Below, piece by piece: positions 22,960 to 33,602 of a stretch of 64,000 nucleotides of DNA. The notes below the pieces were generated by a model. The model was not told the DNA's origin. It searched no databases and was given only the letters and a program-made list of their open reading frames with translations. The DNA comes from Meriones unguiculatus (taxonomy: Eukaryota; Chordata; Mammalia; Rodentia; Muridae). The first letter of the stretch is position 1. Each line of letters starts with the position of its first letter. The position numbers and the translations under genes are program-made. The stretch is from positions 11,821,501 to 11,885,500 of the forward strand of contig NC_083359.1 of NCBI RefSeq assembly GCF_030254825.1, given 5' to 3'.

Positions 22960-23250
22960 GGCTGGGAAAATAGCTCGGTTGGTAAAGTGATTGCTCTGCA
23001 AGCTTGAGGACCTGAGTTGAGATCTCCAACACTCGTGTGAAAAGCTAGGTGTGGCAATGCACGTCTGTAATCCTGGGGCTAGTGAGATAGAGAAAGGCAG
23101 ATCCCTAGAGCTTAGTAGCCAGCCAACGTAGCTGAATTAGTAAGCTCCAAGTTCAGTGAGAAACCCTGTCTGAAAAAATAAGACAGAGAGTGATCGAGGA
23201 AGACACCAGCATCGACACTGGTTGTGTGGTTCCAGGGCTCTGAGAAAGTG
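22960..23250 (+). repeat. B4/RSINE-type composite SINE
   Basis: A tRNA-like head (GGGCTGGGAAAATAGCTCGG, GCAAGCTTGAGGACCTGAG) is joined to a B1-like half (GGTGTGGCAATGCACGTCTG). Confidence 0.7.
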
Positions 23251-23687
23251 GTTAATTTTTCCATGATGTTGAAGATAGAAAGTCTGGTCCAATCAGCGTC
23301 ACAGCTCATCTTAATCTCCATTAATAGTCATTTCATTTTATCTTAAGCTCTTAGAAGAAAAGGAAAAGATTCTTGAGTAACCTCACTGTGACTGGTTAAA
23401 GCCTTCTTGATGAGACATAAAAAGGACTACACAGTTTTAAGCTGAAACTTCTCAAATGGGTGGCTTAATGTTGCCATGGTTCTTCTGACAGGAAATTGAA
23501 CCCAGTTCATTGTGATGACACCAAATCTAACTACCACACTATCAGGGAGATGCATGGCTTTGGTGCCAAAAGAAAGCTGATGTCTATGCAATATGTATTT
23601 TTATTTGACAAAGAAGTGTAATAGACTGACTACCTTAGGTTTCTATTGTGATAAAACACAGATCAAAAATAAATTGGGGAGTGTCTC

Positions 23688-24372
23688 AGTTACTTTTCTA
23701 TTGATGTGACAAAATGCCATGACCAAGGCAACTTCTATAAGAAAGCATTTGTTGGTACTTAGAGTTCCAGAGGGTTAGAGTCCACAACCATTATAGTGGG
23801 GATCATGGTAGCAGGCAGGCAGTCATGGTGCTGAAGCAGTAATGGAGAGGTTGCATCCGGTCTCAAAAGTAGGGGGCAGAGAGAGCTAACTGGGATGGGA
23901 ATGGCTTTTGAATGTCCACTTCCTCCAATAAAGTCACACCCTCTAATCCTAATCCTTCCTGAACAGTTCCACCAACTGGAAAATTGGTGAATTCACCTAC
24001 ATGAGCCTATGGGTACCATTCTCCTTCAAACCACCACAGGGAAGAACATGTTGATTTCCTTTTATATTTCCAGGTTACGGGAACTCGAACAGGGCAGACA
24101 CATTGAGGCAGTAACTGAAATAGAAGCCATGGAGGAATTCTTATTGGCTTGCCCTTCCTAGCTTGCTTCATTTGGCTTCTCATATGCTGCCCCCCTATCG
24201 GCCCAGAGTGGAACCTTCCACAGTGGGTCAGGCCCTTCCTCAGTCACTGGTCAAGAAAGTGCTCCACAGATTTGCCCACAGGCCAGTTTTAGGGAGGCAT
24301 TTTCTTAATTATGATCCTCTGTTCTCAGGTACGTATAGGTTTGTGTCACACTGACAAAAACTAACCAGTACA
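23688..24372 (-). repeat. L1 Lx-type 3' UTR fragments (two abutting)
   Basis: 23688-24042 matches the antisense Lx 3' end (AAAATGCCATGACCAAGGCA, AGAGAGAGCTAACTGGGA, CAGTTCCACCAACTGG). 24050-24372 is a related L1 3' fragment ending GTGTCACACTGACAAAAAC. Confidence 0.7.
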
Positions 24373-25210
24373 CAGAGCAATATAGTGATACAGATGTACT
24401 TTGGCATATGAACATAAATTATATTTATGACAAAATTGAATGGATTAAGGTGATTTGTTCATAGGCTAATATAATCATGGATAAGCTATGAACTAAACTT
24501 GTCAAGTGAAATCTGAATGGAAACAAAAAGGAAAGGAAAGGACATGACTGCTTCTAGGTATGATGGAGGAGGAAGTTTATTATAGCTATGTGCGAGAACA
24601 TAGCCAGAGGCAGATACATCTGGGAGAGTCCAAAGTGGTCATGATGCTGAGCCTTGTCGGGGGAAGGGGAGAAGAAGGAAGAAAGGTAAGAGAGGAACCA
24701 GGTGCAGCAGCCAGGAAGCCAAAGTTACAAAAGGGATGGGTAACCAAAATATCTGGATTATATAGGGAAGAGCCTTGGGGGAAGGGCAGCCTAGCCCCTT
24801 GGCTGGTTGGAGAGTTCAAGGCAGGGAGCATGGTATGGCAGCCATACCCTGCAACAGGTAGGGACTGAGGGATGCTGGGAGAGCCTGGAGGCCAGGTCCA
24901 CTTTGACATGCTAAATAGGCACCTCAGCTGCTTGTTGCAGGGTTTGAAATTTAACACAATCAAGGTCCAAGCTTTTATTTAGAATCTACCCTCTGCCTTC
25001 CTTTTCCCTTAGTCTCTAATGAGTTTAGGGTTTAATTTGTAGATGTTCATTTCAGCTGGGACTGGATGAAATCAATAAAAACTCAAAAAAAAAAAACCAC
25101 ACAAAAAAAACCCACAAAACCCTAGAATTAAAACTTTTCTTAATATCGCCAAAAAACGAACAAAGAAAAAAATAAAGAACTAAAGATTTTACATGATTAC
25201 CTCATGCAGC
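24373..25210. other. Intergenic DNA, unassigned
   Basis: 24540-24960 resembles a diverged repeat (TATGATGGAGGAGGAAGTTT onward) but I cannot name it. It is A-rich from 25080 to 25190. Confidence 0.35.
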
Positions 25211-25214
25211 TGCT

Positions 25215-25760
25215 TGTCAAGATTTATCCTGGCATGGGGGAGGCAGAGGCAGGTGGATCTCTGCGACTGAGGGTAAGCTCTACATGGCGACTTTGAGGAT
25301 AGTCGGAGGTATAGTAAGACTCTGGCTCAAAACAAAACAACAGAAGTTATCCTAAAGTTGTTCACAGAAATTTACTCACCAGGTGTGGGGGCACACACTG
25401 TGAATCCCAGCACTGGGGAGGCAGAGAGGAGGATCTCTGTGAGTTCTAGGCCAGCCTGGTCTAGAAAGTAAGTTCCAGGACAATCAAGGCTACACAGAGA
25501 AACCCTGCCTGGAAAACCAAATCAATCCAAATAAACAAACAAAACCATCTTCAATAGGCATAATTCAAACTCAGTGGTCAAAACTGAAAGTAAATTTGGC
25601 AGAAAAGGTTGTAAACCGTTATTCTGAGCGCATTAAAGATTTAGGAAGCCAGTTGTGGTGGCGAAAGCCAGTAGGATTTGCTGAAGGAGGCAGAGGCAGA
25701 AGGACTATGAGTTAGAGGTCAGCCTGGGCTACACAGTTAAGAAAAAAAAAAAAAAAAGAT
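25215..25760 (+). repeat. Three B1-like SINEs in tandem orientation
   Basis: A truncated B1 (25215-25345), a good B1 (25380-25530; AGGCCAGCCTGGTCTAGAAA, AGAGAAACCCTGCC) and an old B1 (25648-25760; AGGTCAGCCTGGGCTACACA plus A-tail). Confidence 0.75.
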
Positions 25761-26059
25761 TTAGAAGACCCCGGCAAAGAGAGCTCAATGGCTGTGTAAC
25801 CTCCACGGAGGGGATTCCGAGGAGTTCCAGGAACATTTCAACGTGATGGTTTTGAATTAAATTCTGCCAATGCAGTCGCTACATCAGTGTTCAGGCCTTT
25901 TCTTCACTGCAAGGAAGACTGGAGACAAGCATTCTTTAAAGAGAAAATTATTTTGTGCATTCATTATGGAAAGTTGCCAATTTTAATGAATGTCAAATGG
26001 GCCGCATGTAGGAATACAATTATTTCCTGTTGCTTCAAAATTCGGACACAGAGGCAATA

Positions 26060-26500
26060 AAATGGCTGGGGAACGGCACTTGCTGCCAAGACTGATGGCC
26101 TGAGTATGAGCCCTGAAACTCACATGACCTTTGATTGCAGGTGAGAGCCAACTTCCTCAAGGTTGTAGTCTGACCTCCACAAGCAGTGTCACTTGCTTGT
26201 GTGCACAAACACACAATAAATGTAAAAAAAAATATTTAGGCTATCAGTCAGAAGCATATACTTAATATTTATGCTTCTGCTAGAATCAGGTGCCAGGACA
26301 AAATAATGAAAGCCAAGTGAGACCATAAGCCTTGTGTTTTGTTTGCTTTTTAAAAATTGTTTTTTTTTCCCCCCTAAAACAGTGTTTCTCTGTGTATCCC
26401 TAGCTGTCCTGGAACTCCCTCTGTAGACCAGGCTGGCCTCACATTCAGAGATTCCCCCTGCCTCTGGATTAAAGGCATGCACCTCCACCACCTGGCTAAA
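26060..26500. repeat. B3-like SINE (+) and B1 SINE (-)
   Basis: 26060-26232 is an ID/B3-like element with an AATAAATGTAAAAAAAA tail. 26375-26500 is an antisense B1 (TGTAGACCAGGCTGGCCTCA). Confidence 0.7.
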
Positions 26501-26613
26501 ATTATTTTTATTTATGTGTATGTGTGTTTCTATGTGGGGATATACAGTGGATGTTTTAGTTTCTTTATAAACTCAGTTATGTTATGTAAATATGTTTTTG
26601 TTTTAATACCAAG

Positions 26614-26838
26614 TGTGGGATGTGGGGCTGCCTTAGTTTGTCCACAGCTGATAATTGCCTCATGCAGGGCATGGTCTTTGCCAGCTGGTAACAGCTTCAT
26701 GCAATTCAGAGGTGGGGGGATGGTCTTTGCCAGGTGCAGATAGTGGAATTCTGAGGACTCTGAGGGGGTATAAATGCAAGAGCCCAGTGTGAGAAGGTGA
26801 GAGCTTCAAGGAGACGAATGGAGGGAGGAGGAGGAGGA

Positions 26839-26869
<31 letters not shown>

Positions 26870-27478
26870 GGGGGAGGAGGAGGAGGGGGGAGGAGGAGGG
26901 GGGAGGAGGAGGAGGAGGGGGTAGGAGGAGGAGGAGGGGGTAGGAGGAGGAGGAGGGGGGAGGAGGAGGAGGGGGGAGGAGGGGGGAGGAGGAGGAGGGG
27001 GGAGGAGGGGGGGAGGAGGAGGAGGGGAGGAGGAGGAGGGGGGAGGAGGGGGGGAGGAGGAGGAGGGGGGGAGGAGGAGGAGGGGGGGAGGAGGAGGAGG
27101 GGGGGAGGAGGAGGAGGGGGGGAGGAGGAGGAGGGGAGGAGGAGGAGGTGGAGGGGGAGGAGGAGGGGAGGAGGGGAGAGGGAGGGGGAGGAGGAAAAAG
27201 GGGGATGGGGAGGAGGGGGAGGAGGGAAGAAAGAAAGAGGGAGGAGGGAGGAAGAAGAAGGAAGAAGAAGAAAGAGAAGAAGGAAGAAGAAGAAACAAAA
27301 GAAGGAGGGAGTAGGGAGGAGGGAGAAAGAAGAAAGGAAGAAGGAAGAAGAAAGGAGGGAAGAAGAAGAAAGAGAAGAAGGAAGAAGAAGAGAAGAAGAA
27401 GGTGGCAGCTGTTTGTTCCAATGCTGCTGTTTACTGGACAGATATACTGAACACTGAGATTGGCATTTTCCCAAAGAA
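26614..27478 (+). repeat. 5' LTR of a class II endogenous retrovirus, expanded by a purine repeat
   Basis: It begins TGTGGGATGTGGGG. TATAAA at 26769-26774 fits the end of U3. The segment after the purine tract (27403-27478) looks like U5. TGGCGACCC at 27481 is a plausible decayed lysine-tRNA primer-binding site. The LTR assignment rests on the gag-dut-pro-pol remnants that follow in the same orientation. The family is possibly MYSERV/RMER-like, which is tentative. No matching 3' LTR is seen in the window. Confidence 0.65.
26821..27402. repeat. GGA/GGGGGA polypurine tract, shading into GAA/GGAAGAA
   Basis: The + strand is almost entirely purine for about 580 bases, with only rare pyrimidines. 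The first part (to about 27200) is GGAGGAGGG-type with many G-runs of 4-8. The second part is GAA/GGA. It starts about 50 bases downstream of the LTR TATA box. Long Ser/Pro-rich frames on the - strand and Glu/Arg-rich frames on the + strand are artefacts of the repeat. Confidence 0.97.
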
Positions 27479-27879
27479 CCTGGCGACCCTAACCAGCTGG
27501 AACAAACAAGCAGGATGAAAGAGGGAAGCCGACTAGGCTGGAAGGAAGATTTCCACCCCACCCCGCTCCAGAAACTGCCAGGTGCTGGGAGCTCCTTTGT
27601 GAGGCAAGGGACTGGAAGAACAGAGTAAAGGGGCTAATCTTGAGCCAAGTGCGCCACCACCACCAGAGTTACCTGGGATTACAAAGTCACCAGCAGTTTT
27701 CCCGGTAATTGTGCAGCACGTGCCTGCTAACGATGGTGGTCGTGAGTATATGAGAGCATGGTGTCCAACAGAGATGTTAGATTTAAAGTGTTTTAAAGAG
27801 TCTCGAGTCCTACAGAACGTGCTCCCCATTCATTAAACAAATATTAAGTAACTGGGCTACCCCAAACAGAATTATTCTC

Positions 27880-28715
27880 CAGGACCGAAGGGATTGGTGT
27901 CAGCGGTGCTAGAAGCTGGTCAGCAATTACCATGGTTTGAACAACAAAATATAGCAAGGGGTATAAACATTGTGAAAGATCAGTGGTTTAGTGAAGTGCC
28001 CTAATGCCGACAGACAAGCACAAATCTGATCTGATGATGTAGTTACAGAACAATGTTGTGTTGCAGCTTTAAGAGCTTTGGGATATGGTTGGGGAAAAAG
28101 ATGTACTTCATTTAATAAGATAATACAAGGCTCTGTAGAAGCCTCTTGGGCTTCTTACAGAGATTGGCTTCAGCTGTAAACAAAGCTGTATCCAACCCTC
28201 ATGCCAGACAGGTATTGATAGAGACCCTGGGGTTTGAGAATGCAAATACTGAATCTAAGAGTAATTACATCATTAAAGGCACAAGCAGTACCAATAGGTG
28301 AATGGATAAGAGACACAACTGATAAAGGCTCTTAGGAATATCATGCCAATATCATAGGATAAGCCATAGTTAGAGGCCTCAGATATCAAAATACCTGGTA
28401 CTTTAATTTTGGCATATTTGGCTATTTACAAAGAAATTGCAAGGTTAAAAGCGTCAGTGCTCAAAATGGCAGATGTCTAACTCTGAGGGATATGGTACAT
28501 TCACTTGGGGCCTGAACAAGCAACTTCTGGCCACATCCAGGTTTCCCAGAGTTTGCAGACGCTGTAGTAAAAGGGGTCATTTGACTAGGGACTGCAGGTC
28601 CAAGAGGGACACACAAAGTAACCTCCTGTCGTTGGTAAATGAACTGAGGGGCCTTCCAGCTCCACGCCTGCAGCAAAACATACGAGCCATTTTCCTTTGG
28701 ACAGCGAGGAGGTAA
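27880..28715 (+). pseudogene. Endogenous retrovirus gag remnant (capsid and nucleocapsid parts)
   Basis: A capsid-like stretch at about 28068-28180 (GYGWGKRCTSF, then the major-homology-like IIQGSVEASWASYRDW) is followed by frameshifts and stops. A nucleocapsid zinc knuckle of the Cx2Cx4Hx4C form (CRRCSKRGHLTRDC) lies at about 28556-28597. The frame is interrupted many times, so no Gag protein can be made. Order and spelling fit a betaretrovirus-like (class II) element. Confidence 0.8.
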
Positions 28716-28734
28716 CAAGCAGGCAGGGAAACCA

Positions 28735-29045
28735 AAACCAAGCATTGCTGATCTGTTGCACACTACTGAAGGCAGTGCAGTTGTGGACCTGGCCACAGAT
28801 AAACCTCTCACCCTAACCCCCAGAGTTGAATGTTACGAAATAACCACTGCTGTTTCTGGTCCTTTGTCTTCAGGAGCAGTAGATGATCTCGGGAAGAAGT
28901 GGATTAATTTCTCAAAGATTTATTGAGCATCCAGGTATTATAGATGGGGATTGCAAGGAAGAAATTAAAATCATGGCATATGTAAAAAGGGATAGGCAAA
29001 TTAATGCAGAGATCAGAATTGCTCAGCTGTTACTGTTTCCCTAGA
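28735..29045 (+). pseudogene. Endogenous retrovirus dUTPase-like domain remnant
   Basis: The pieces are recognisable in two frames: an N-terminal part near 28750-28830 (AVVDLATDKPLTL), a loop HPGIIDGD near 28930-28955, and a terminal RIAQLLLFP immediately before a TAG at about 29043. A dUTPase between nucleocapsid and protease is typical of betaretroviruses and related class II elements. At least one frameshift and the stop make it inactive. Confidence 0.72.
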
Positions 29046-29083
29046 TTAAGGGCAAAGCTGCTCCAGTAGGAAAAACAGGGGTA

Positions 29084-29266
29084 TTGGGGAGTACTAGAAA
29101 ATGTGTGTTCTGCCAAACAGTGGTTAACAATCAGAGACCCGAATTATTGTTACAAATGAATGGTGTTGAAATAGGTTTGGTAGATACAGGAGCTGTATCA
29201 GCATCTTTTCCTAAAAGTCTTAGAATCCAGAGCAGCCACTTTAGAAGGTTTATACACAATTTATAG
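29084..29266 (+). pseudogene. Endogenous retrovirus aspartic protease remnant
   Basis: The active-site motif DTGA is present within VDTGA at 29180-29194, preceded by PELLLQMNG. The open frame closes at 29264-29266 before the flap and C-terminal parts appear, so the protease is truncated. Confidence 0.78.
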
Positions 29267-29559
29267 AAACTGGTAAATTATCTCAAGTAAGACAAAGTGT
29301 ATGATGGATTAAATGTGTGGGACCAGAAGATCAAACAGGGAAGTTGAGACCCTATGTGGCTGACATACTTACTGATAAATTTATGGGGAAGAACAACGGG
29401 ATACTCAAATTAATATTGCTGCAATCCCAGAGACAGCCAATGATGAAATTAGGGGTGAAAGGCTAGATGCTCCTGGGGAAGGTATTGATACATGTAATAA
29501 AAAACAAACCCAAGCTGTGCTCACTGTCCAAACACAGGACTTCATAGAGACTGAATTTC

Positions 29560-29830
29560 CAAATTCATAAGGGAGAAGGGGGGCCCACCCCTAAGATGGA
29601 TATCAAACAGACCTGTGTGACAAGAGCCGTGGCCCATAACAAAGAAAAAATTGCAGGCAGTTGAACAACTGGTACAAGAGCAGCTGGAGGCTCAACATAT
29701 AAGAGAGTCTACCATTTCGTGTAATTCCTGTGTTCATTGTAAAAAGGAAATCAGGAAAATTAAAGATAACAGATTTAAGTGCAGTAGCTTATTTGTGCAC
29801 CTTGCATATTCCATGCGTATGTTAATGTAG
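29560..29830 (+). pseudogene. Endogenous retrovirus reverse transcriptase N-terminal remnant
   Basis: Recognisable text is EPWPITKKKLQAVEQLVQEQ at about 29617-29676, followed after a frameshift by the VxKKKSGK-like start of the polymerase fingers (about 29730-29770). An in-frame TGA lies just before. Sequence similarity is lost by about 29830, so catalytic motifs and everything downstream are missing. Confidence 0.78.
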
Positions 29831-30200
29831 AAATGTACCTATAACACTAACTTTAAAACTTTATTTTCAGAGCAAAAGACCAGATATCAAAACAAAGCAT
29901 GTAGCCTAGATGATTCAGCTTCACAGACTGTCTCAGTTACTGTTTCCTTAAGAATTTGCATCCAGGTGAACTTCAAAAAAGCTAGCCCAGATGATCAATA
30001 CCACAGAAATTAGACAGAGAAAAACTTTCTCAGGACTTGACCAATATCCCAGTTTTCATAGGGTATCCAAAAGATGCCTCTGCTCCCAGACAAGTCCAAG
30101 TCTAAAGAGATCTACATCCCCTTTCCCTTCTACCTTCTTTCTCTCCTCCCTAGGGTTGGAAGGGTGGTAGAGGCTTAAGGAGCCCCAAACAAAATAGTTT
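29831..30200. other. DNA downstream of the ERV remnant, unassigned
   Basis: There is no 3' LTR match to 26614-27478. It may contain further decayed retroviral sequence, but nothing can be assigned. Confidence 0.35.
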
Positions 30201-30204
30201 TAAA

Positions 30205-30379
30205 AAACTAGCACTACTTGGGTATGTGAACCTGAGTACCCTAGGAGGCCAGAGGGCTAAGTTCCTCTAGATCTGGAACTACAGGCAGTTGGGAGCCACC
30301 ATGTGAGCGTTAGGAATCAACCTTGGTCCCTCTAAAAGAGCATAAAGTGCTCTTAATCACTGACCCATCTTTCCAGCCC
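30205..30379 (-). repeat. B2/B3-type SINE
   Basis: Antisense B3 with AGTGCTCTTAATCACTGACC and head CATCTTTCCAGCCCC. Confidence 0.75.
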
Positions 30380-30649
30380 CTTCCAACTGTTTTTAAAATC
30401 TGGCGCTTTTTTTTTTGACACTATAATCATTGATGTGTTATGTTGAAAGATTATTAATATTTAATGTTGATTTGTATTTTAGTAAAGTAGCAGTTACTCC
30501 CTAACCAGCTATAAACCCAAATAACTACACAGAGAGACTAGGATTTATTTAAGTAGCCTAGAGCACAATGCTGTCCAATGATTACGCCATCCTAAACCTC
30601 CAAGCTAGTTTAGCTCTCTCCCACTCAGATTTCCCATATTATACTTGCT

Positions 30650-30839
30650 TTTTTTTTTTTAAAGATTTATTTATTTATTATGTATACAGTATTCTGCCTG
30701 AATGTATGTGTGCAAGCCAGAAGAGGGTACCAAATCTCATTGTAGATGGTTGTGAGCCACCATGTGGTTGCCGGGAATTGAACTCAGGACCTCTGGAAGA
30801 GCAACCAGTGCTCTTAACCTCTGAGCCATCTCTCCAGCC
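30650..30839 (-). repeat. B2 SINE with target-site duplication
   Basis: Full antisense B2 (AAAGATTTATTTATTTATTA to GCCATCTCTCCAGCCC). TATACTTGCTTTT occurs directly before the T-run (about 30643) and again directly after the element (30841), a clean target-site duplication showing a retrotransposition event. Confidence 0.93.
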
Positions 30840-30854
30840 CTATACTTGCTTTTT

Positions 30855-33416
30855 AATCGTATTCTAGGTCTGCTTCATTTCTCCTGGTGTTTCCTAGTCC
30901 TCTCCTCAGATCCATCCTGTACTCCTATCCTTTCTCCTCCCCTCACTGGACCAGGATGTCCCACCCTAGTCTCTGCATTGCTCAGCACTGGCTGGTTGGC
31001 TTTTACTGGCAATACAGAGACAAATGATATCATGTCTACACAACCTTGAGGCAGGAGGTGCTTAGAATAAACATCACATTGCAATGTCTGGATTGAAACC
31101 AGATAGTGGGGTAGAGAAATCAGCATATGAATGAACAAAGGCAAAACACACTGTTCACAGAACATTATGCCAACAGTGTCAATAATACAAGTGGATTTGA
31201 CAGTGACATTTCCACCCACACGTCATGAGTTGATCTCCTCATCTCACAGTTCTAACCTCTCTCTGGACACATGTTCCAGTCCCTAAGAATCTTGCTTTCA
31301 GGCCATCTTTTTGTCCTAGTAGCCATATATGAGAAAAAGCATGGGATACTATTTGGTTTTGTGGATGGCTTTTCTCTTTTCACTTAACTGTCTTCTGGTT
31401 ACATTTTTCTCCCAAATGAGAGGATTTTAGTCTTCTGTACATTGAACAGTACTCTGTTGTGTATATACCTTCCCTGCCATGGCATGACTCTCTCCCTCTC
31501 TCGTCTATCTCACTTCTGGCAGCTGCTGAGATTTACACTTTGCCTTTTCCTTTTTCTCAAATATAAATCTGTCTCCTTTATTTATTTTGCTTTTTTCAGG
31601 TTGGAAACTGTCACTCCTGTCCTGCCAGAAAACCTGAGCAACTAAAAATTAACAACTTTCCTGAGATTCTTCAGATAATCCAGCTTGGAGGGTAAACTGC
31701 TGTCTATACAATCACTGACACAGCTAAGATCACAGCATGTCAAGACAACACAGCCCAACAGAAGGGCCCCAAGTAAAAAGACCCCTATCCCGACTCTGAC
31801 TTGTGACAACTCATGCAAAATGACTGGGAGTTGGTGATGCACAATCACAGCTCACATTTCAAAGGAAGTAAGATATCATTTACTTTGCAGCCAGATGAAT
31901 GACTATGGCCTTAACAAATGGACTCAGAATACCATGTTCCAGTGTGGTGAATGTCATGACTGTTTTATTGTAACAGTACACCAAGACTGTCTTCAAATAC
32001 GTTAGTGGAAATACACAAACCTGGGAGAGTATACTTGATAACGAGCTACTCATGAAAGGCTGCCAGGATCACAGCCTTGCAGAAGCCACAGCAGCCTTAC
32101 ATAAAGTTCAGATGCTACTCAACTTTTTAATCTTCGACTCACACCAGTCCTATTAATCCTTGAATTATTTTTTAAAATGTCATATATTATTCTCATTCTT
32201 TTGCCTTTAAAAATGTCTCACATTCATGCCTAGTTTACATGGCATGAATGTTCCCCTTGAAACTCTTTGGTAGTCCCAAGTAATCTTTATTCTTTGGAGA
32301 CTATCTGTTATTTGCACTGACAGCTATTAACTAGCTTTGCATTCCTGAAATAACCTATTACGACCATGGAGTGTGTTTCCTGATAAAGTATTTGCTTGGC
32401 TCTACAATCTCAGTAACTGGTAAAATGATTTGGGCAGTGCCTTTAGCACTGGTTTCTTGAAGAGTTCAAGATTTCATAATACATCTCTGAAAGTTTGGTA
32501 TAAATTACTAGCATCTACAGAAGTCTTATATAAATTACCAGTAATTTCGAAATATGAGCTTTTGTGTGTACAATTTTTGTGTTACAGTCTCCCTTGTGGG
32601 TAATCTTACACTATCTTTCTCGAGTAAGCTTTGATAGTAGGTATGATTCTAGAAGTTTGTTAATTTCATGAAAATTATCTACAGTATTGCTTAACATTGC
32701 TCATGTGACTGTTTTTTAATCTGATAGTAATGTCCTTATTAATTTCTGATATGGTTTCTTTTCTTCTTTTTTAATCTCAGCCAGCCTAACTATGGGTTTT
32801 CAAATTTGTTGACCTTAGGAAAGCAGCATTAAGACAGGCATGGCTAAGATGGGCAGACCAAGCCTATTTTCTGCTAAATAAGGCAGAAATTTATTAAGGC
32901 TAAAACCATAAAGACTGTGCTGTGGCTTGAGTGTGTTGAGGATAACTGCGGCTCTAAGGGAATGCTGGCTATTAAGAGACAAAAACATTTTCAACTGGAG
33001 AAGGAAGGGAAAGCGCCAAGTGACCCAGTTCTAAGCTGACTGTTGCAAAGATGCTAAACCCATGGAACTCTCATTAAACTAAGTAAACACATTTTTCTTT
33101 AGATAGGCTTTACAGAGCCTAGGTTGCTCTGGTACTCTGAACCTTCCCAAGTGCTGGATTAAAGTGTGTGCCATGACAGCTTATTGGTCTTTTATAAAGT
33201 AAGTTTTGGTTTCATTGCTATTCTCTGTTGTCTTTTATCTCAAAGATTTCTGCTGGTTATTTCCCTCTTATTGCGTTGATTTTATTTCTTGGATTACTGA
33301 TTCAAGATCTTTGTTCATAAGTACTGCCAGTTTATCATTTTTCCTCTAGGTACTGCCTTAGCTGTCTTACAAAGGCTGTATATTGTCTCTTCATTTTCAG
33401 TAATCTCAGTTGAATT
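30855..33416. other. Intergenic AT-rich DNA, unassigned
   Basis: There is no gene signature. Some of it (30490-31100) reads like a decayed repeat interrupted by the B2 above, but I cannot name the family. Confidence 0.4.
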
Positions 33417-33602
33417 GTTTTAAAGATTTATTTATCTACTGTGCATACAGTGTTCTATTTACATGTGTGCCTGCACGCCAGAAGAGGGCACCGGATCTCA
33501 TTATAGATGGTTGTGAGCCACCATGTGTTTGCTGGGAATTGAACTAAGAACCTCTGGAAGAGCAGTCAGGGCTCTTAACCTCTGAGCCATCTCTCCAGTC
33601 CC
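33417..33602 (-). repeat. B2 SINE
   Basis: AAAGATTTATTTATCTACTG to GAGCCATCTCTCCAGTCCC, antisense. Confidence 0.92.

Noticed and set aside
26660..27561. Ser/Pro/Leu-rich open frames of about 250 residues on the - strand
   Set aside because: They are a translation of the polypurine repeat. Any frame through such a tract stays open.
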